Assembly (NCBI RefSeq): GCF_001189295.1
Contig: NZ_CP012159.1
Location: 434,001-498,000, forward strand
DNA length: 64,000 nt
Reading direction: 5' to 3'
From: Chondromyces crocatus
GTDB lineage: Bacteria > Myxococcota_A > Polyangia > Polyangiales > Polyangiaceae
Of this stretch, positions 1 to 10,044 are shown in pieces (position 1 is the first letter of the stretch; each line of letters starts with the position of its first letter). The position numbers and the translations under genes were made by a program. The notes under the pieces were generated by a model. That model was given only the letters and a program-made list of their open reading frames with translations. It was not told the DNA's origin and searched no databases.

Positions 1-783
1 GGCCGGGGCGTCGATCGCGCCTCGGTGGCGCAGCGGAGCGGCGTCGCATCGAGCGCGGAGCTCGACGACACCGCCCTGCTCGATCTCCTCTGCTCCCCCG
101 GCCTGTCCACGCGCCTCGAGGCCACCACCACCAGCGGCCGTGGCATGGGCATGAACATCGCTCGCCGGGTGATCACCACCGACCTCGGTGGCGAGCTGAC
201 GATGACCACCACCCAGGGCGCCGGCACCACCTTCACCCTGCGCGTGCCGCTCACCGTGGCGATCCTCGACGCCTTCGCCTTCCTGTGCGACGGCCAGCAC
301 TACGTGGCGCCCATCGCCATGATCGACGAGATCGTGGAGATCGACCCGGCCTCCGTGATCCATGGCCCCGGGGGCATGCCCCTCTTCGAGCGGCGCGGGA
401 CCGCGGTGCCCGTCGTGCCCCTCTCGGTCGCCCTGGCAGGGAACACGGCGCCCCCTCGCCTCCCCGCCGCCCGCTCCCTCGGCGCAGGCTCACCAGGCCC
501 GAGCGCGCAGACCCCAGGCATCGGGGCGCGTGAGAGCGACGAGGCGCGCAAGGCGCTCATCGTGCGCCGCGGCGGTGAGGCGACCGCGCTCACCGTGGAT
601 CGGCTGCTCGGGCACCGCGAGGCGGTCATCCGCCCGCTCACCGACCCGCTGGTGCAGGTCACCGGCGTCTCGGGGGCGACCGATCTCGGCGACGGCAAGC
701 CCACGCTGGTCCTCGATCTGATCGCGCTGGTGGGCGCGGTGAACGGTCGGCGCGGCGCGCTCGCGCGCGTGGAGGGTGAATGA
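1..783 (+). CDS. cheA: Chemotaxis histidine kinase CheA, C-terminal part (runs off the left edge)
   Basis: This is the 3' end of a CheA-type kinase; the reading frame is open to base 1, so the start lies outside the window. The first residues (GRGVD) match the G1 box of the HATPase domain, and [12 protein letters not shown] about 40 residues later is the G2 box. From about residue 80 a CheW-like P5 domain follows ([17 protein letters not shown]), which docks CheW and receptors. The P5 domain carries a low-complexity Pro/Ala/Gly insertion at about residues 145-180, unlike enteric CheA. CheA autophosphorylates in the cytoplasmic receptor array and passes phosphate to response regulators. The stop overlaps the cheW start by 4 bp (ATGA), so the two are translationally coupled. 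The P1-P3 domains cannot be seen here. Confidence 0.93.
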   Translation, partial: GRGVDRASVAQRSGVASSAELDDTALLDLLCSPGLSTRLEATTTSGRGMGMNIARRVITTDLGGELTMTTTQGAGTTFTLRVPLTVAILDAFAFLCDGQHYVAPIAMIDEIVEIDPASVIHGPGGMPLFERRGTAVPVVPLSVALAGNTAPPRLPAARSLGAGSPGPSAQTPGIGARESDEARKALIVRRGGEATALTVDRLLGHREAVIRPLTDPLVQVTGVSGATDLGDGKPTLVLDLIALVGAVNGRRGALARVEGE

Positions 784-1211
784 ACGGCCTGCACGTGGTG
801 TTCAAGGTGGGCGACGGCATCTACGCGCTGTCCGCCGAGGAGGTGCTGCAGCTCGAGGCCTTCGAGGGGGTGACCCCCGTGCCGGGCGCGCCGCACCACG
901 TCGCCGGGGTGGTGCAGAGCCGCGGCCGGGTGGTCCCCGTCGTCGATCTCCGCGCCCGCTTTCGCCTGCCCGCGATCGAGCGGACCATGGACTCTCGGAT
1001 CATCCTCGTCACGGTCGAGGACCGCGTGGTGGGCCTGCTCGTCGACAGCGCGCGCGAGGTGATCACCCTGCCGCCGTCCGAGATCACCGCGCCGCCGCGC
1101 CTCGTGGCGGAGCGCTCGGACGGCTTCGTTCGCTCCGTCGCGCGCGCCTCGGGCCGCCTGCTCATGCTCATCGACACCCGGAACGTCATCGGAGGAGAGC
1201 CGCTGCAATGA
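780..1211 (+). CDS. cheW: CheW-like coupling protein
   Basis: A 143-residue single CheW domain, the usual family size. It should bridge the CheA P5 domain and the receptor tip in the chemosensory array. Typical strands are visible: [17 protein letters not shown] at the start, the [11 protein letters not shown] segment, and [11 protein letters not shown] in the second half. The start is set by the ATGA overlap with cheA; the stop in turn overlaps the receptor gene by 4 bp. No fused REC domain is present. Its position between cheA and the receptor gene makes it the dedicated coupling protein of this system rather than a general one; that last point is inferred. Confidence 0.94.
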   Translation: MNGLHVVFKVGDGIYALSAEEVLQLEAFEGVTPVPGAPHHVAGVVQSRGRVVPVVDLRARFRLPAIERTMDSRIILVTVEDRVVGLLVDSAREVITLPPSEITAPPRLVAERSDGFVRSVARASGRLLMLIDTRNVIGGEPLQ

Positions 1212-3829
1212 ACAGCCTGGGACACGGGGGATCCAGCGCGATCCTCGGAACTGCTCAGGAGCGCGCCGAGCGCGCCCTCGTCATCCTGCGCCAGGCGACG
1301 GCCTCCGCTCGCGCCATCGCGGACGCCTCGTCCCGCCTCGGCGCCGTGCTCGACGAGCAGGTCGCCACGTCGAGCGACGTGCGCGTGGTCCTCGACGAGG
1401 TGGGCGACGTCCTCGAGCAGGCCGCGCAGCGAGGCCAGAGCCTCCACCGCTCGCAGCAGATGGCGGGCGAGGTGCTCCGCGAGGTGGAGCTGTCCGTCAC
1501 CAGCACCGCCGCGTCGTTGCAGGAGGTCACGACCTCGATCAGCAGCGTGAAGAAGGACACCGCGACCCTCGCGTCCCTCTCCGACACGAACGCCACCACG
1601 CTCGAGCAGATGGCGCGCTCGATCAAGGGCGTCGCCTCCGACGCCGAGGACCTCGCCGCCGCCAGCGAAGAGCTGCTCGCTTCCGTGACCCAGGCGGCCT
1701 CCAACCTGGAGGCGATGTCGAAGCAAGGGCAGTCGTCCTCCGCCGCCATCGAGGAGACCGCCACCACGATCGAGCAGATGGCGCGCGGCGTGAACCGGCT
1801 CTCCACGGACGCGAGCGCGGTGTCCGAGCAGATCACCAAGGTCTCGTCCATGCTCGCCGGGATGAACGCGGGCATGACGGACGCCGCCCGCAGCTCCGCC
1901 AGCACGCTCGAGGCGATCGAACAGACCGCGACCACCGTCGAGCAGCTGGCGCGCTCCATCGCCTCCGTCGCCGAGCACGCGCGCGGGCTGGAGACCACCA
2001 CCTCGGCGAACGCGGTCACCGTCACCGAGCTCGCCGCGTCCGTGGAGGAGGTCGCCGCCACGGCCGAGAAGAACGCCGCGGTCATCGACGGAAACGCCAC
2101 GGCCATCGAGCAGCTCGCGCGCACGGCGCAGACGGTCACCAGCAGCGTCGAGCAGATCAACGGACTCGCCGCGAGCAGCGCCACCGCGTCGGCACAGCTC
2201 GAGGTGAGCGCCCGCCGCATCGCGGACCTGGCGAGCGGCGCGCGCGAGGCTGCCGAGCGTGTCGGTCAGGGGGCGCGGGAGGGCGGCGCGACGGTGGCGC
2301 GCTCCATCGGCGGCTTCGGCAAGGTCCGGCAGTCGATCCTCGACGCGGCGACGGTCATGAAGGAGATGGGTCGCCGCGCCGAGGAGATCGGCGACATCGT
2401 CCAGACCATCAACCTCATCGCGGACCGGACGAACCTCCTCTCGCTCAACGCGAGCATCGAGGCCGCACGGGCCGGGGAGCACGGGCGCGGCTTCGCCGTC
2501 GTGGCCGAGGAGATCCGGGTGCTGGCCGACCGCGCGGCCGCCGCGAGCGCCGACGTCGCCAAGATCGTCCGGGGCCTCCAGAGCACCGCGCGGGAGGCCA
2601 CCACCGCCACCGGGGAGGGCGTGCGCGCCGCCGACCAGGGGTCCGAGCTGGCCAGCGAGGCGGAGCGCGCGCTGGGCGGCATCCTGCAAGGGATCAACGA
2701 CGTCGTGGGTGCCGTGCGCGAGGTGTCCAAGGCGAGCGCCGAGCAGGCGCAGGCGAGCCGCACCGTCGCCGAGAGCGCGGCCAAGGTGAGCACCGAGAGC
2801 CGCATCATCGCCAAGGCCTCGGCCGAGCAGACACAGTCGGTGACGGGGCTCGCCCGCGGCGCCGCGGAGCTGCGCCAGATGGCGAAGCAGACGGTGCAGG
2901 CGACGTCCGAGCAGGCCCGCGCGCTGCGCGACGCCGCGCGGACCAACAACCAGATCACCACGAGCGCGGAGCAGGTGGCGCGCGCCTCGCAGGAGCAGGC
3001 CGCAGCCGCCGCGCAGCTCGCGCGCTCGGCCGTGCAGCTCCGGGAGCTGTCCCAGACCAACACCGCCATGGTGAGCGAGCAGAACCGGGCCATCACGTCC
3101 GCGAGCAGCGCCGCCCAGGAGGTCTCGCAGGCCACCGCGCGCACCGTCACCGGCCTCGCAGAGCAAGCCAAGGGCGCGAGCGAGGTCGCGCGCGCCATGC
3201 TCGACGCGCGGCAGCAGGCGCAGGGCACCGCGCACGCCGTCTCCGAGCAGTCCCGGGCCACGCGGCAGGTGGAGGCCGCCGCCCGCCAGGTGGCCCGCCT
3301 CGCGACCTCGCTGACCAAGGCGAGTTCCGAGCAAGAGAAGGCGGCGACGCACCTCGCCCGCAGCGGCGAAGAGGTGCGGGTCATCTCGCGACAGACCGCG
3401 CGCGTGGTGGACGAGCAGACGGATGTCCTCCGGCTCGCCGTGCAGGCCACGGCACGACAGGTTCAGGGTCTCGGCACCATCACCACCGCCACCCGTGACC
3501 AGCTCACGGCGAGCGAGGAGGTGGTGCGCTCCCTCGAGACCGCGAGGACCCGCGCGCGGGAGGCCACCGCGAGCCTGGGGCGGCAAGCGCGGCGCGCCGC
3601 GGACGGCACGATGGATGTCCGGCTCATCGCCCGCCACGCCGCGGACATCGGTGGCGCCGCAGCAGGCCCTGTCGCGGCGGGCGCGCAGAGCACGCAGGGC
3701 GAGCAGGGCACCACCGCAGCGCCGGGCGATCCAGGTGCCCTCGACAGCGCGAGCGCCGCGCGCCAGAGCGTGGATCCCCGCCCCTCTCAGGATCTCGACG
3801 AGCGCGCGGCGCCACAGGAGGCCGAATGA
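1208..3829 (+). CDS. Soluble methyl-accepting chemotaxis protein with extended coiled-coil repeats
   Basis: An 873-residue receptor with no hydrophobic segment long enough to cross a membrane and no recognisable periplasmic sensor, so it is probably cytoplasmic, as FrzCD is. The conserved signalling tip is at about residues 395-450 ([35 protein letters not shown]), almost exactly mid-protein. Upstream of the tip a motif of the form TT-I/V-EQ-M/L-AR recurs four times about 56 residues (eight heptads) apart, from bases 1597 to about 2125. Downstream, S-x-EQ motifs recur about every 28 residues (four heptads) to near the C terminus. The start is the ATG overlapping the cheW stop, with GGAGGAG about 12 bases upstream; longer readings in this frame merely run through cheW. 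The ligand or input is unknown. Confidence 0.92.
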   Translation: MNSLGHGGSSAILGTAQERAERALVILRQATASARAIADASSRLGAVLDEQVATSSDVRVVLDEVGDVLEQAAQRGQSLHRSQQMAGEVLREVELSVTSTAASLQEVTTSISSVKKDTATLASLSDTNATTLEQMARSIKGVASDAEDLAAASEELLASVTQAASNLEAMSKQGQSSSAAIEETATTIEQMARGVNRLSTDASAVSEQITKVSSMLAGMNAGMTDAARSSASTLEAIEQTATTVEQLARSIASVAEHARGLETTTSANAVTVTELAASVEEVAATAEKNAAVIDGNATAIEQLARTAQTVTSSVEQINGLAASSATASAQLEVSARRIADLASGAREAAERVGQGAREGGATVARSIGGFGKVRQSILDAATVMKEMGRRAEEIGDIVQTINLIADRTNLLSLNASIEAARAGEHGRGFAVVAEEIRVLADRAAAASADVAKIVRGLQSTAREATTATGEGVRAADQGSELASEAERALGGILQGINDVVGAVREVSKASAEQAQASRTVAESAAKVSTESRIIAKASAEQTQSVTGLARGAAELRQMAKQTVQATSEQARALRDAARTNNQITTSAEQVARASQEQAAAAAQLARSAVQLRELSQTNTAMVSEQNRAITSASSAAQEVSQATARTVTGLAEQAKGASEVARAMLDARQQAQGTAHAVSEQSRATRQVEAAARQVARLATSLTKASSEQEKAATHLARSGEEVRVISRQTARVVDEQTDVLRLAVQATARQVQGLGTITTATRDQLTASEEVVRSLETARTRAREATASLGRQARRAADGTMDVRLIARHAADIGGAAAGPVAAGAQSTQGEQGTTAAPGDPGALDSASAARQSVDPRPSQDLDERAAPQEAE

Positions 3830-5853
3830 GCACAACGGCGATCGGCACCTCGCTCTCCACGGCGGAGCGCGCGCGCGTGGCCGAGGTGCAGCGGCTGGAG
3901 CGGACGGGAGCCGAGGGGGTCCGGGCGCTCGTCGAGGCCCTCGACGACCCGAGCTGGAGCGTGCGCCGCACGGTGGTCGCCGCCCTGGCCCGCCTCGGCG
4001 ACGTGGCCCTCCCGGCGCTCCTCGCCTCGCTGCATGACGACCGGACCAACGAAGGGAAGGTCGCTGCGTGCGTCGATGCCCTCGCGGCGTCGGCGGGTGA
4101 CAGCGAGAGCCCCCTGGTCGAGCTGCTCTCCAGCACCACCGATCCGATGCTCGCCTGCGACGCCGCGCAGGTGCTCGGCCGGCGCAAGAGCATGCGTGCG
4201 CTGCCCTCGCTCGCCGAGCGCGTGCGCGATCCCGACGACAACGTCGCCGTGGCCGCCATCGAGGCACTCGGCCGCATCGGCGGCGCCGTCGCCATCGAAC
4301 CCCTGCTCGCCGCCCTCGACAGCGGCAACTTCTTCCGCGTCTTTCCGGCGATGGACGTGCTCGGTCGCACCGGCGATCCGCGCGCCGTCGGTGCGCTGGT
4401 CGCCCTGCTGGACGAGCCCCTCTACCGCCAGGAGGCCGCGCGGGCGCTCGGTCGCACCGGTGATCCTGCGGCGTTGCCGCCGCTGGTCGCTCTCCTCGGG
4501 CGCTCGGGCGACACCTTGCTCCGCGTGGCGGCCACGGCGCTCGTCGAGCTGCACGATCGCGCACTCGCCAGCCAGGAAGAGCGCGGACAGCAGAGCGACG
4601 ACTGGGGCCTCGCCCTCGCCGAGGTCGTTCCGGCCAGCCTCACCTCGCTGAGGACCCGACCGTCCATCGCTCGCCGTCTCTCGCAGTGTCTCACCGGCGC
4701 CGATGCCGCAGGGCAGACGGCCCTCTGCCGCGTGCTCGCCTGGATCGGGGGTGATCCCTCGATCGCCGTGCTGATCGAGCTGCTCGACGCCGAGCCCCTC
4801 GCAGCCCAGGCGGCCGCTGCCGCGCTGCGCGAGATGGGCGCGGCGGCGGAACCCCAGCTCGGCGCCGAGCTGCGAGAAAGCGGCTCCCCTCGGCGCGCGC
4901 GCATCCTGCCCCTCGTGGGGCGCGGCGCCAGCCTGGTCCCGGAGGTGCTCGCCGCACTCGACGATCCGGAGACCCGGGTGCGCGCCCTCGCGTGCGACGC
5001 CCTCGGCCGCATCGGCGATCCCGCCGCGGTCTCCGCCCTCTTCCGCCGCCTCGAGGACGACGATCCGTACGTGATCCACGCGGCCACCGGCGCGATCCAG
5101 GCGCTCGGCGGGCCGGAGGCGGAGGTGCTCGCGCTGGGCGCGGCGCGCTCGACGTCGTGGATGGTTCGCCGCGCCGCCATCCAGATCATGGGCCACCTCG
5201 GCTGTGGGACCGGCCTGGAGCTGCTGCTCGAGGCCACCCACGATCCGGACGATCGCATCCGGGAAGCCGCCGTGCAGGCGCTCCCTTCGTGCCAGGACCC
5301 ACGTGCCTTCAACCAGATCCTGACCCTCACCAGCCACCCGTCACCGCGCACCCGGGCTGCTGCGATGCGCGCGCTCGGCCGGGTCCCGCGGGAGCCACGC
5401 TCGGTCGCCGCGCTCCAGCAAGCCCTCGGAGACGTGGACGCCTGGGTCCGCTACTACGCCTGCCAGTCGCTCGGTCGTCTGCAAGAGCAAGGCGCCGCGG
5501 AGATCCTGGCAGGCCTCATCCACGACGAGGCCGGTCAGGTGCGCCTCGCCGCCGTGGAGGCGCTGGCGCGGCTCGACTCACCGAGCGCGCGCGACGCGCT
5601 GCTCAGCGCCTCGCACGCAGCGGATCCGGAACTCCAGCGCGCTGCGGTGCTCGGGCTCGGCTCCACGAGGCGCCCCGAGGCCTTGCCCACCTTGCTCGAG
5701 GCGAGCCGCTCCGACGACCCGACGACGCGCCTCATCGCGCTCTCCGCGCTGCCTGATTTCCAGGCCCCCGAGGTCGACCAAGCCATCACCCGCCTCACCG
5801 GCGACCCCGATCCAGACGTGCGTCGCCTGGCCGAACGCACCCAGCGCAGGTGA
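3826..5853 (+). CDS. HEAT-repeat protein of the chemosensory operon
   Basis: A 675-residue protein made almost wholly of HEAT/PBS-lyase-type helical repeats of about 31 residues. The recurring pattern is D-P-x-x-x-V-R-x-x-A-x-x-A-L-G-R-x-G-D (for example [40 protein letters not shown]). Such proteins are scaffolds that bind partner proteins; no catalytic residues are apparent. It starts in an ATGA overlap with the receptor gene and ends overlapping cheR, so it is co-translated with the chemosensory proteins. HEAT-repeat partners have been described for at least one Myxococcus xanthus chemosensory system; here the role as an output or scaffold protein is inferred from position. There is no signal peptide, so it should be cytoplasmic. 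Confidence 0.9.
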   Translation: MSTTAIGTSLSTAERARVAEVQRLERTGAEGVRALVEALDDPSWSVRRTVVAALARLGDVALPALLASLHDDRTNEGKVAACVDALAASAGDSESPLVELLSSTTDPMLACDAAQVLGRRKSMRALPSLAERVRDPDDNVAVAAIEALGRIGGAVAIEPLLAALDSGNFFRVFPAMDVLGRTGDPRAVGALVALLDEPLYRQEAARALGRTGDPAALPPLVALLGRSGDTLLRVAATALVELHDRALASQEERGQQSDDWGLALAEVVPASLTSLRTRPSIARRLSQCLTGADAAGQTALCRVLAWIGGDPSIAVLIELLDAEPLAAQAAAAALREMGAAAEPQLGAELRESGSPRRARILPLVGRGASLVPEVLAALDDPETRVRALACDALGRIGDPAAVSALFRRLEDDDPYVIHAATGAIQALGGPEAEVLALGAARSTSWMVRRAAIQIMGHLGCGTGLELLLEATHDPDDRIREAAVQALPSCQDPRAFNQILTLTSHPSPRTRAAAMRALGRVPREPRSVAALQQALGDVDAWVRYYACQSLGRLQEQGAAEILAGLIHDEAGQVRLAAVEALARLDSPSARDALLSASHAADPELQRAAVLGLGSTRRPEALPTLLEASRSDDPTTRLIALSALPDFQAPEVDQAITRLTGDPDPDVRRLAERTQRR

Positions 5854-6677
5854 TGTCCGGGGCGCGGCTCTCGCCGCAAGTCTCCACGCTGCTCTGCCGC
5901 TTCGTCGAGGAGCGCACCGGCATCCATTACGGGCCGGAGACGCTCGATCTGTTCGTCGAGAAGCTCACCCGACGCATCGCCGTTTCCGGGCACGAGTCGG
6001 CGCTCGATTACTACTACTACCTCCGCTACGACCCCGAGGGCGTGGCCGAGATGGACGCCCTGATCGACGCGCTCGTGGTGGGAGAGACGTACCTGTTTCG
6101 CGAGGCCACGCAGCTCCGGGCCTTGTGCGATGAGGTGCTCGTACCGGCGGTGGAGGCCGGACGCCGCCCGCGGGTCTGGTCCGCCGCATGCGCCACGGGG
6201 GAGGAGCCGATCACCCTGGCCATGCTCCTCCACGAGCGTGGCATCCACACGCAGGTGGAGATCATCGCGAGCGACATCAGCCGGGCCGCCGTGGACCGAG
6301 CACGCAGCGGAGAGCTGAGCCGCCGCGCGATCCGGAGCGAGCTCCCCGAGGAGGCAGCGCGCTGGATCCACACGGCCCCCGATGGCTCCGTGCAGGCGAG
6401 CCCCTCCCTCGTCGCCGAGATCGACTTCCGCCGCGTGAACCTGATCGACGGGCTCGCCGTGCAGGCGCTCGGCTCGTTCGACGCCATCATCTGTCGGAAT
6501 GCGCTCATCTACTTCAGCGACGACACGATGCGCCACGTGATCGAGCTGCTGTACGGCGCGCTCGTCCCCGGCGGCTTCCTGCTCATCGGCGCCTCGGAGT
6601 CGTTGTTGCGCCTCGGGACGTTGCTCCGGTGCGAGGAGCGGCGCGGGGTGTTCTTCTACAGAAAGGCGGCTCCATGA
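5853..6677 (+). CDS. cheR: CheR protein-glutamate methyltransferase
   Basis: A 274-residue CheR of ordinary length. It uses S-adenosylmethionine to methylate receptor glutamates. The N-terminal helical domain is followed by the SAM-binding motif SAACATGEEP (about residue 110), a second acidic motif (IIASDIS) and the NALIYFSDDTMRHVIELL segment typical of the family. The ATG at 5853 overlaps the upstream stop (TGATG); a GTG one codon earlier (5850) is an alternative. The stop overlaps the cheB start by 4 bp. With CheB it sets the adaptation level of the receptor at 1208-3829. Confidence 0.95.
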   Translation: MSGARLSPQVSTLLCRFVEERTGIHYGPETLDLFVEKLTRRIAVSGHESALDYYYYLRYDPEGVAEMDALIDALVVGETYLFREATQLRALCDEVLVPAVEAGRRPRVWSAACATGEEPITLAMLLHERGIHTQVEIIASDISRAAVDRARSGELSRRAIRSELPEEAARWIHTAPDGSVQASPSLVAEIDFRRVNLIDGLAVQALGSFDAIICRNALIYFSDDTMRHVIELLYGALVPGGFLLIGASESLLRLGTLLRCEERRGVFFYRKAAP

Positions 6678-7738
6678 ACCAGAGTTCCGGAAGCGGTCTA
6701 CCGATTCGCGTCCTCGTCGTGGACGACTCGGCGTTCGTCCGCAAGGTGCTGCGCGAGGTGCTCGGCGCCAGCGCAGACATCGAGGTCGTCGGGGCGGCCC
6801 GCGACGGTCTGGAAGCGCTGGAGCAGATCGCCGCCCTGCGCCCGGACGTGATCACGCTCGATCTGATCATGCCGAACCTCGATGGATTCGGCGTCCTCGC
6901 GAACCTGCCCACCGAGCACCGTCCGCGCGTGGTCGTGGTGAGCACCCACGAAGCGCAGAGCATCCTCGGCCTCGCGGCGCTGGAGGCCGGCGCCATCGAT
7001 GTCGTGCACAAGCCGACCGCGCTGGCGACCACCGATCTCTACGACCTCGCCACCGAGCTGCTCGCCAAGGTCCGCGCGGCGGGCAGAGGTCGACCCCCGG
7101 CGCCGCTCGGTCCTCCCGCGGCACGGCAGCAGGGAGCACGCGCCGTGCGCGGAGCGCGCGCGCCACAGCTGTATGGAACGAGGCTCGTGGCGATCGGCAC
7201 CTCCACGGGTGGTCCTCAGGCGCTCGCGCGCCTGCTACCTGCGCTGCCGCAGGACCTGCCCGTCCCCCTCGTCATCGCGCTCCACATCCCCATCGGGTAC
7301 ACCGCGGACCTCGCCCGTCGCCTGAACGAGCGCAGCACGCTGGAGGTCGTGGAAGGCTCCGACCGTCTTCTCTTGCGCCCGGGTCTCGTCGTGCTCGCCC
7401 GCGCCGGACAGCACCTCCGTATCGAACACACGAGCGACGGACTCCATGCTCGGCTCGACGCCGTGAGCTTCGCGCCATTCCGTCCTTCCGTGGACATTCT
7501 GTTTCACTCTGCCGTCGAGGCTGTCGGTGCGAAGGTCGTCGGCGTGCTGCTCACCGGCATGGGCGACGACGGCTGCGCTGGCGCGCGCGCCATTCATGAA
7601 GCGGGTGGGAAGGTTCTGACAGAGTCCGAGTCCTCCTGTGTGGTATACGGTATGCCACGAAGCGCAATCGAGGCGGGGGTCTCGACCGTGAGCTGCACGC
7701 TCGAGAGGATGGCCGAGGAGATTCAGCGATGGCTCTGA
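6674..7738 (+). CDS. cheB: CheB protein-glutamate methylesterase/response regulator
   Basis: A 354-residue two-domain CheB. The REC domain (about residues 11-130) keeps the acidic pair VVDDSAF, the phospho-acceptor Asp in TLDLIMP (about residue 62) and the Lys in VVHKP. A Pro/Arg/Ala linker leads to the methylesterase domain from about residue 165, with the nucleophile Ser in IGTSTGGP (about 175), a His in ALHIPIGYT and the Asp in LLTGMGDDG (about 296). All catalytic positions look intact. The start ATG overlaps the cheR stop (ATGA). It removes methyl groups from, or deamidates, the receptor after phosphorylation by CheA. Confidence 0.95.
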   Translation: MNQSSGSGLPIRVLVVDDSAFVRKVLREVLGASADIEVVGAARDGLEALEQIAALRPDVITLDLIMPNLDGFGVLANLPTEHRPRVVVVSTHEAQSILGLAALEAGAIDVVHKPTALATTDLYDLATELLAKVRAAGRGRPPAPLGPPAARQQGARAVRGARAPQLYGTRLVAIGTSTGGPQALARLLPALPQDLPVPLVIALHIPIGYTADLARRLNERSTLEVVEGSDRLLLRPGLVVLARAGQHLRIEHTSDGLHARLDAVSFAPFRPSVDILFHSAVEAVGAKVVGVLLTGMGDDGCAGARAIHEAGGKVLTESESSCVVYGMPRSAIEAGVSTVSCTLERMAEEIQRWL

Positions 7739-9483
7739 CTCCACCCGTGCGCTCGACGTCCGGCATGCGCAGCAGGGTCCCTGGAGCGGCGGAGAAGACA
7801 TCGTTGATCGTGACAAGCGCTCGACCCGTCAGCGTCCTGATCGTCGACGACTCTCCGTCCAGTCGACGGGCTGTCGCCACCATCCTGCAGCGTCACGGTT
7901 ATCGTATCCTGGAGGCGGCGAACGGACAGGAAGGACTCGCCCGCATGGCGGAGCGGCCGGACCTGGTGCTCCTCGACGTGGAGCTGCCCGACATCCAGGG
8001 GCCAGAGGTCTGTCGCCGCATCAAGAACAACCCGTTCACGGCGCACACGCCCGTGCTCGAGTTCTCGGCAGCGCACGTCAGCACGGGCGACCAGGCGCAC
8101 GGCTTGAACGAAGGCGCGGATGCCTACCTGCCGCTGCCCGTCGACCCGGCCGTGCTCGTGGCCACCGTGCGCAGCATGCTCCGCCTGCGCGCCGCACTGG
8201 AGCGCGTCGATCGGCTGCACAGGCTCACGACGGCGCTCACCATCACGGCGACGGCGTCCGAGATCGCGAAGGTCGTGCTCGATCACGCGATGGAAGCGGC
8301 GGGGGCGTCGGGTGGTGCGGTCGCGCTGCTCGACGGCAGCGGCACCGCCTTCGAGATCACCGTCGAAGCCGGTGATCTGCGGAGCTGGCTCTCCAGCCCC
8401 ACGGAGCGGGACGATTCACCGCGACAGATCCCGCTGCAGTCTCCCTTTCCACTCACCGTCTGCGCATGGACGGGAGAAGCGATCTGGCTCGAGTCGGGAG
8501 AAGCTTATGCCGCGGGGTACCCCCATCTCGCCCGGCCTTCCACGTCGACGGCCGCCGCGGGCGCGGAGATCCAGGGCCTCGCCGCGATCCCGCTGCTCAT
8601 CGAGGGGCGCTCCGTGGGCGCCCTCGGGCTGGTGTTTCCTGCGCCGCGCGCGTTCCCCGAGCCGGAGCGCGCCTTTCTCTGCACGGTGACCCAGCATGGC
8701 GCGCAGGCGCTGGAGCGCGCGCGCTTGTTCCAGGCAGAGCGCGAGGCCCGCGAGCGCGCCGAGCAGGCCATGGAGCAGGAGCGCAGGAGCGCGCGGGCGC
8801 GCGAGGACATCATCGCGGTGGTCTCGCATGATCTCCGCAACCCGCTGCACCTGGTGACCATGGGCGGCCAGATCATCCACACCCAGGCCCCCGCGGGGCC
8901 TTCGGGAAGCATGATCCGCAAGCACTCCGAGCGCATCCTGCGCGCCGCAGAGCGCATGAACGGTCTGATCCGCGACCTCCTGGACGCCGCGAGCATCGAG
9001 GCGGGCGCGTTCCGGGTCGATCTGGGCACGCAGTCGGTCCCCGCGCTGATCAGCGACGCCTTCGACGCGGTGCTGCCGCTCGCCAAGGCCAAGGCGATCG
9101 AATTGCATCGCGAGGTGGTTGCGCTGGACGCCGACTGCGATCGCGATCGCGTGCTCCAGGCCATCGTCAATCTGCTCACCAACGCGGTGAAGTTCACGCC
9201 GGAGCAAGGGCTCATCCGCCTCTCGGCCGAAGCGAGGGATGGAGGGGTCGTGTTCTCCGTGGCCGACACCGGTCCTGGCGTCGCGCCCGATCAGGTCTCG
9301 AAGCTCTTCGATCGCTACGAGCGCCAGAGCCGCGCGACCGGCGGAGGCACGGGCCTCGGTCTGTACATCGCCAAGGCCATCGTGGAAGCCCACGGGGGCA
9401 CGATCTGGGTGGAGAGCCCGCCAGGCCGGGGCGCGATCTTCTCGTTCTACCTTCCCCGCGCCCGCCGCTCCGACAACCCCTGA
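7729..9483 (+). CDS. REC-GAF-histidine kinase (hybrid sensor kinase ending the che operon)
   Basis: A 584-residue soluble protein with receiver, GAF and kinase domains in that order. REC is at about residues 34-150 with SVLIVDDS and the acceptor Asp in LVLLDVELP (about 82); the normally conserved Lys of the KP motif is replaced, the site reading [12 protein letters not shown]-like domain spans about 165-320. The HisKA H-box is [13 protein letters not shown] (about 365), followed by the N box [10 protein letters not shown]1 DTGPGVAP and G2 [11 protein letters not shown]. It overlaps cheB by 10 bp and is the last gene of the operon. An N-terminal receiver feeding a kinase suggests it relays CheA output to another histidine kinase pathway; that is inference. 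No membrane segment was seen. Confidence 0.9.
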   Translation: MALTPPVRSTSGMRSRVPGAAEKTSLIVTSARPVSVLIVDDSPSSRRAVATILQRHGYRILEAANGQEGLARMAERPDLVLLDVELPDIQGPEVCRRIKNNPFTAHTPVLEFSAAHVSTGDQAHGLNEGADAYLPLPVDPAVLVATVRSMLRLRAALERVDRLHRLTTALTITATASEIAKVVLDHAMEAAGASGGAVALLDGSGTAFEITVEAGDLRSWLSSPTERDDSPRQIPLQSPFPLTVCAWTGEAIWLESGEAYAAGYPHLARPSTSTAAAGAEIQGLAAIPLLIEGRSVGALGLVFPAPRAFPEPERAFLCTVTQHGAQALERARLFQAEREARERAEQAMEQERRSARAREDIIAVVSHDLRNPLHLVTMGGQIIHTQAPAGPSGSMIRKHSERILRAAERMNGLIRDLLDAASIEAGAFRVDLGTQSVPALISDAFDAVLPLAKAKAIELHREVVALDADCDRDRVLQAIVNLLTNAVKFTPEQGLIRLSAEARDGGVVFSVADTGPGVAPDQVSKLFDRYERQSRATGGGTGLGLYIAKAIVEAHGGTIWVESPPGRGAIFSFYLPRARRSDNP

Positions 9484-9488
9484 AGCCA

Positions 9489-9502
9489 GCCGCAGGGGCG
9501 GC
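9489..9502 (+). terminator. Small GC hairpin just after the che operon
   Basis: A perfect 5-bp stem (GCCGC / GCGGC) with an AGGG loop, starting 5 bases after the stop of the last che-operon gene. No T-run follows, so termination here is only a possibility. Confidence 0.35.
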
Positions 9503-9541
9503 GTGTCGGTCCGTCCGCTCCACCACGCTCGCCGAGACGCC

Positions 9542-9817
9542 GTGACAGGGCACAGCTCCACATCCTGCGCTCGATGTGACCCTGTGACAGAGCACAGCCC
9601 TGCATCCTGCGCTCGATGTGACCCTGTGACAGGGCACAGTCCCGCATCCTGCGCTCGCCGTGACCCTGTGACAGGGCACAGCCCTGCATCCTGCACTCGA
9701 TGTGACCCTGTGACAGGGCACAGTCCCGCATCCTGCGCTCGCCGTGACCCTGTGACAGGGCACAGACCCGCATCCTGCACTCGACGAGGCGCTGTGACAG
9801 GGCACAGCCCTGCATCG
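9542..9817. repeat. 42-bp minisatellite, seven phased copies
   Basis: The core GTGACAG recurs at 9542, 9584, 9626, 9668, 9710, 9752 and 9794, exactly 42 bp apart each time. Most units contain CCCTGTGACAGGG, a 6-bp inverted repeat about a central G. Because 42 is a multiple of three, several frames stay open on both strands and give spurious ORFs with a 14-residue period. The units differ at a few positions in alternating fashion (CTCGATGTG versus CTCGCCGTG), as if pairs of units were duplicated together. The array lies between the che operon and a convergent hypothetical gene and is not part of a credible CDS. Confidence 0.93.
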
Positions 9818-9844
9818 GACGCTCACGTCGCCACAAGGATGTGA

Positions 9845-9879
9845 GGCGTCCCATCCCGCCTCCGAGCGGATGGGACGTC
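9845..9879. terminator. Strong inverted repeat, candidate bidirectional terminator
   Basis: CGTCCCATCC (9847-9856) pairs perfectly with GGATGGGACG (9868-9877) around an 11-base loop that can itself fold; the stem extends outward through a G-T and a G-C pair. It sits between the rightward che operon and the leftward gene ending at 10045. No T-run flanks it, so a non-canonical terminator or a protein-binding site are both possible. Confidence 0.55.
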
Positions 9880-10044
9880 ACCGAGAGGCGACACGACCGA
9901 TACGCACCGCATCCATGAATTCGAGCCGGACCGCAACGCGCCGCCGACGAAGCGTCGGCTGTGACGAAGAGTCGCTGTATGGAAGGAAAGAAGAGAGAGC
10001 GGCGCGCCATCTCGACGCGAGGCCAGGCGCACCGCCGGGTGGGA

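Noticed and set aside
776-1207. Extension of the receptor gene to an earlier start
   Set aside because: The frame runs through cheW; the ATG at 1208 overlaps the cheW stop and has a ribosome site.
821-4564. A 1247-codon open frame on the minus strand under the che operon
   Set aside because: It is antisense to cheW, the receptor and the HEAT gene, and its product is Arg/Gly/Leu-biased as expected for the complement of high-GC coding DNA; the plus-strand genes have clear domains and overlapping starts.
9542-9817. CRISPR array
   Set aside because: The whole 42-bp unit repeats, with no unique spacers between copies, and no cas genes are present.
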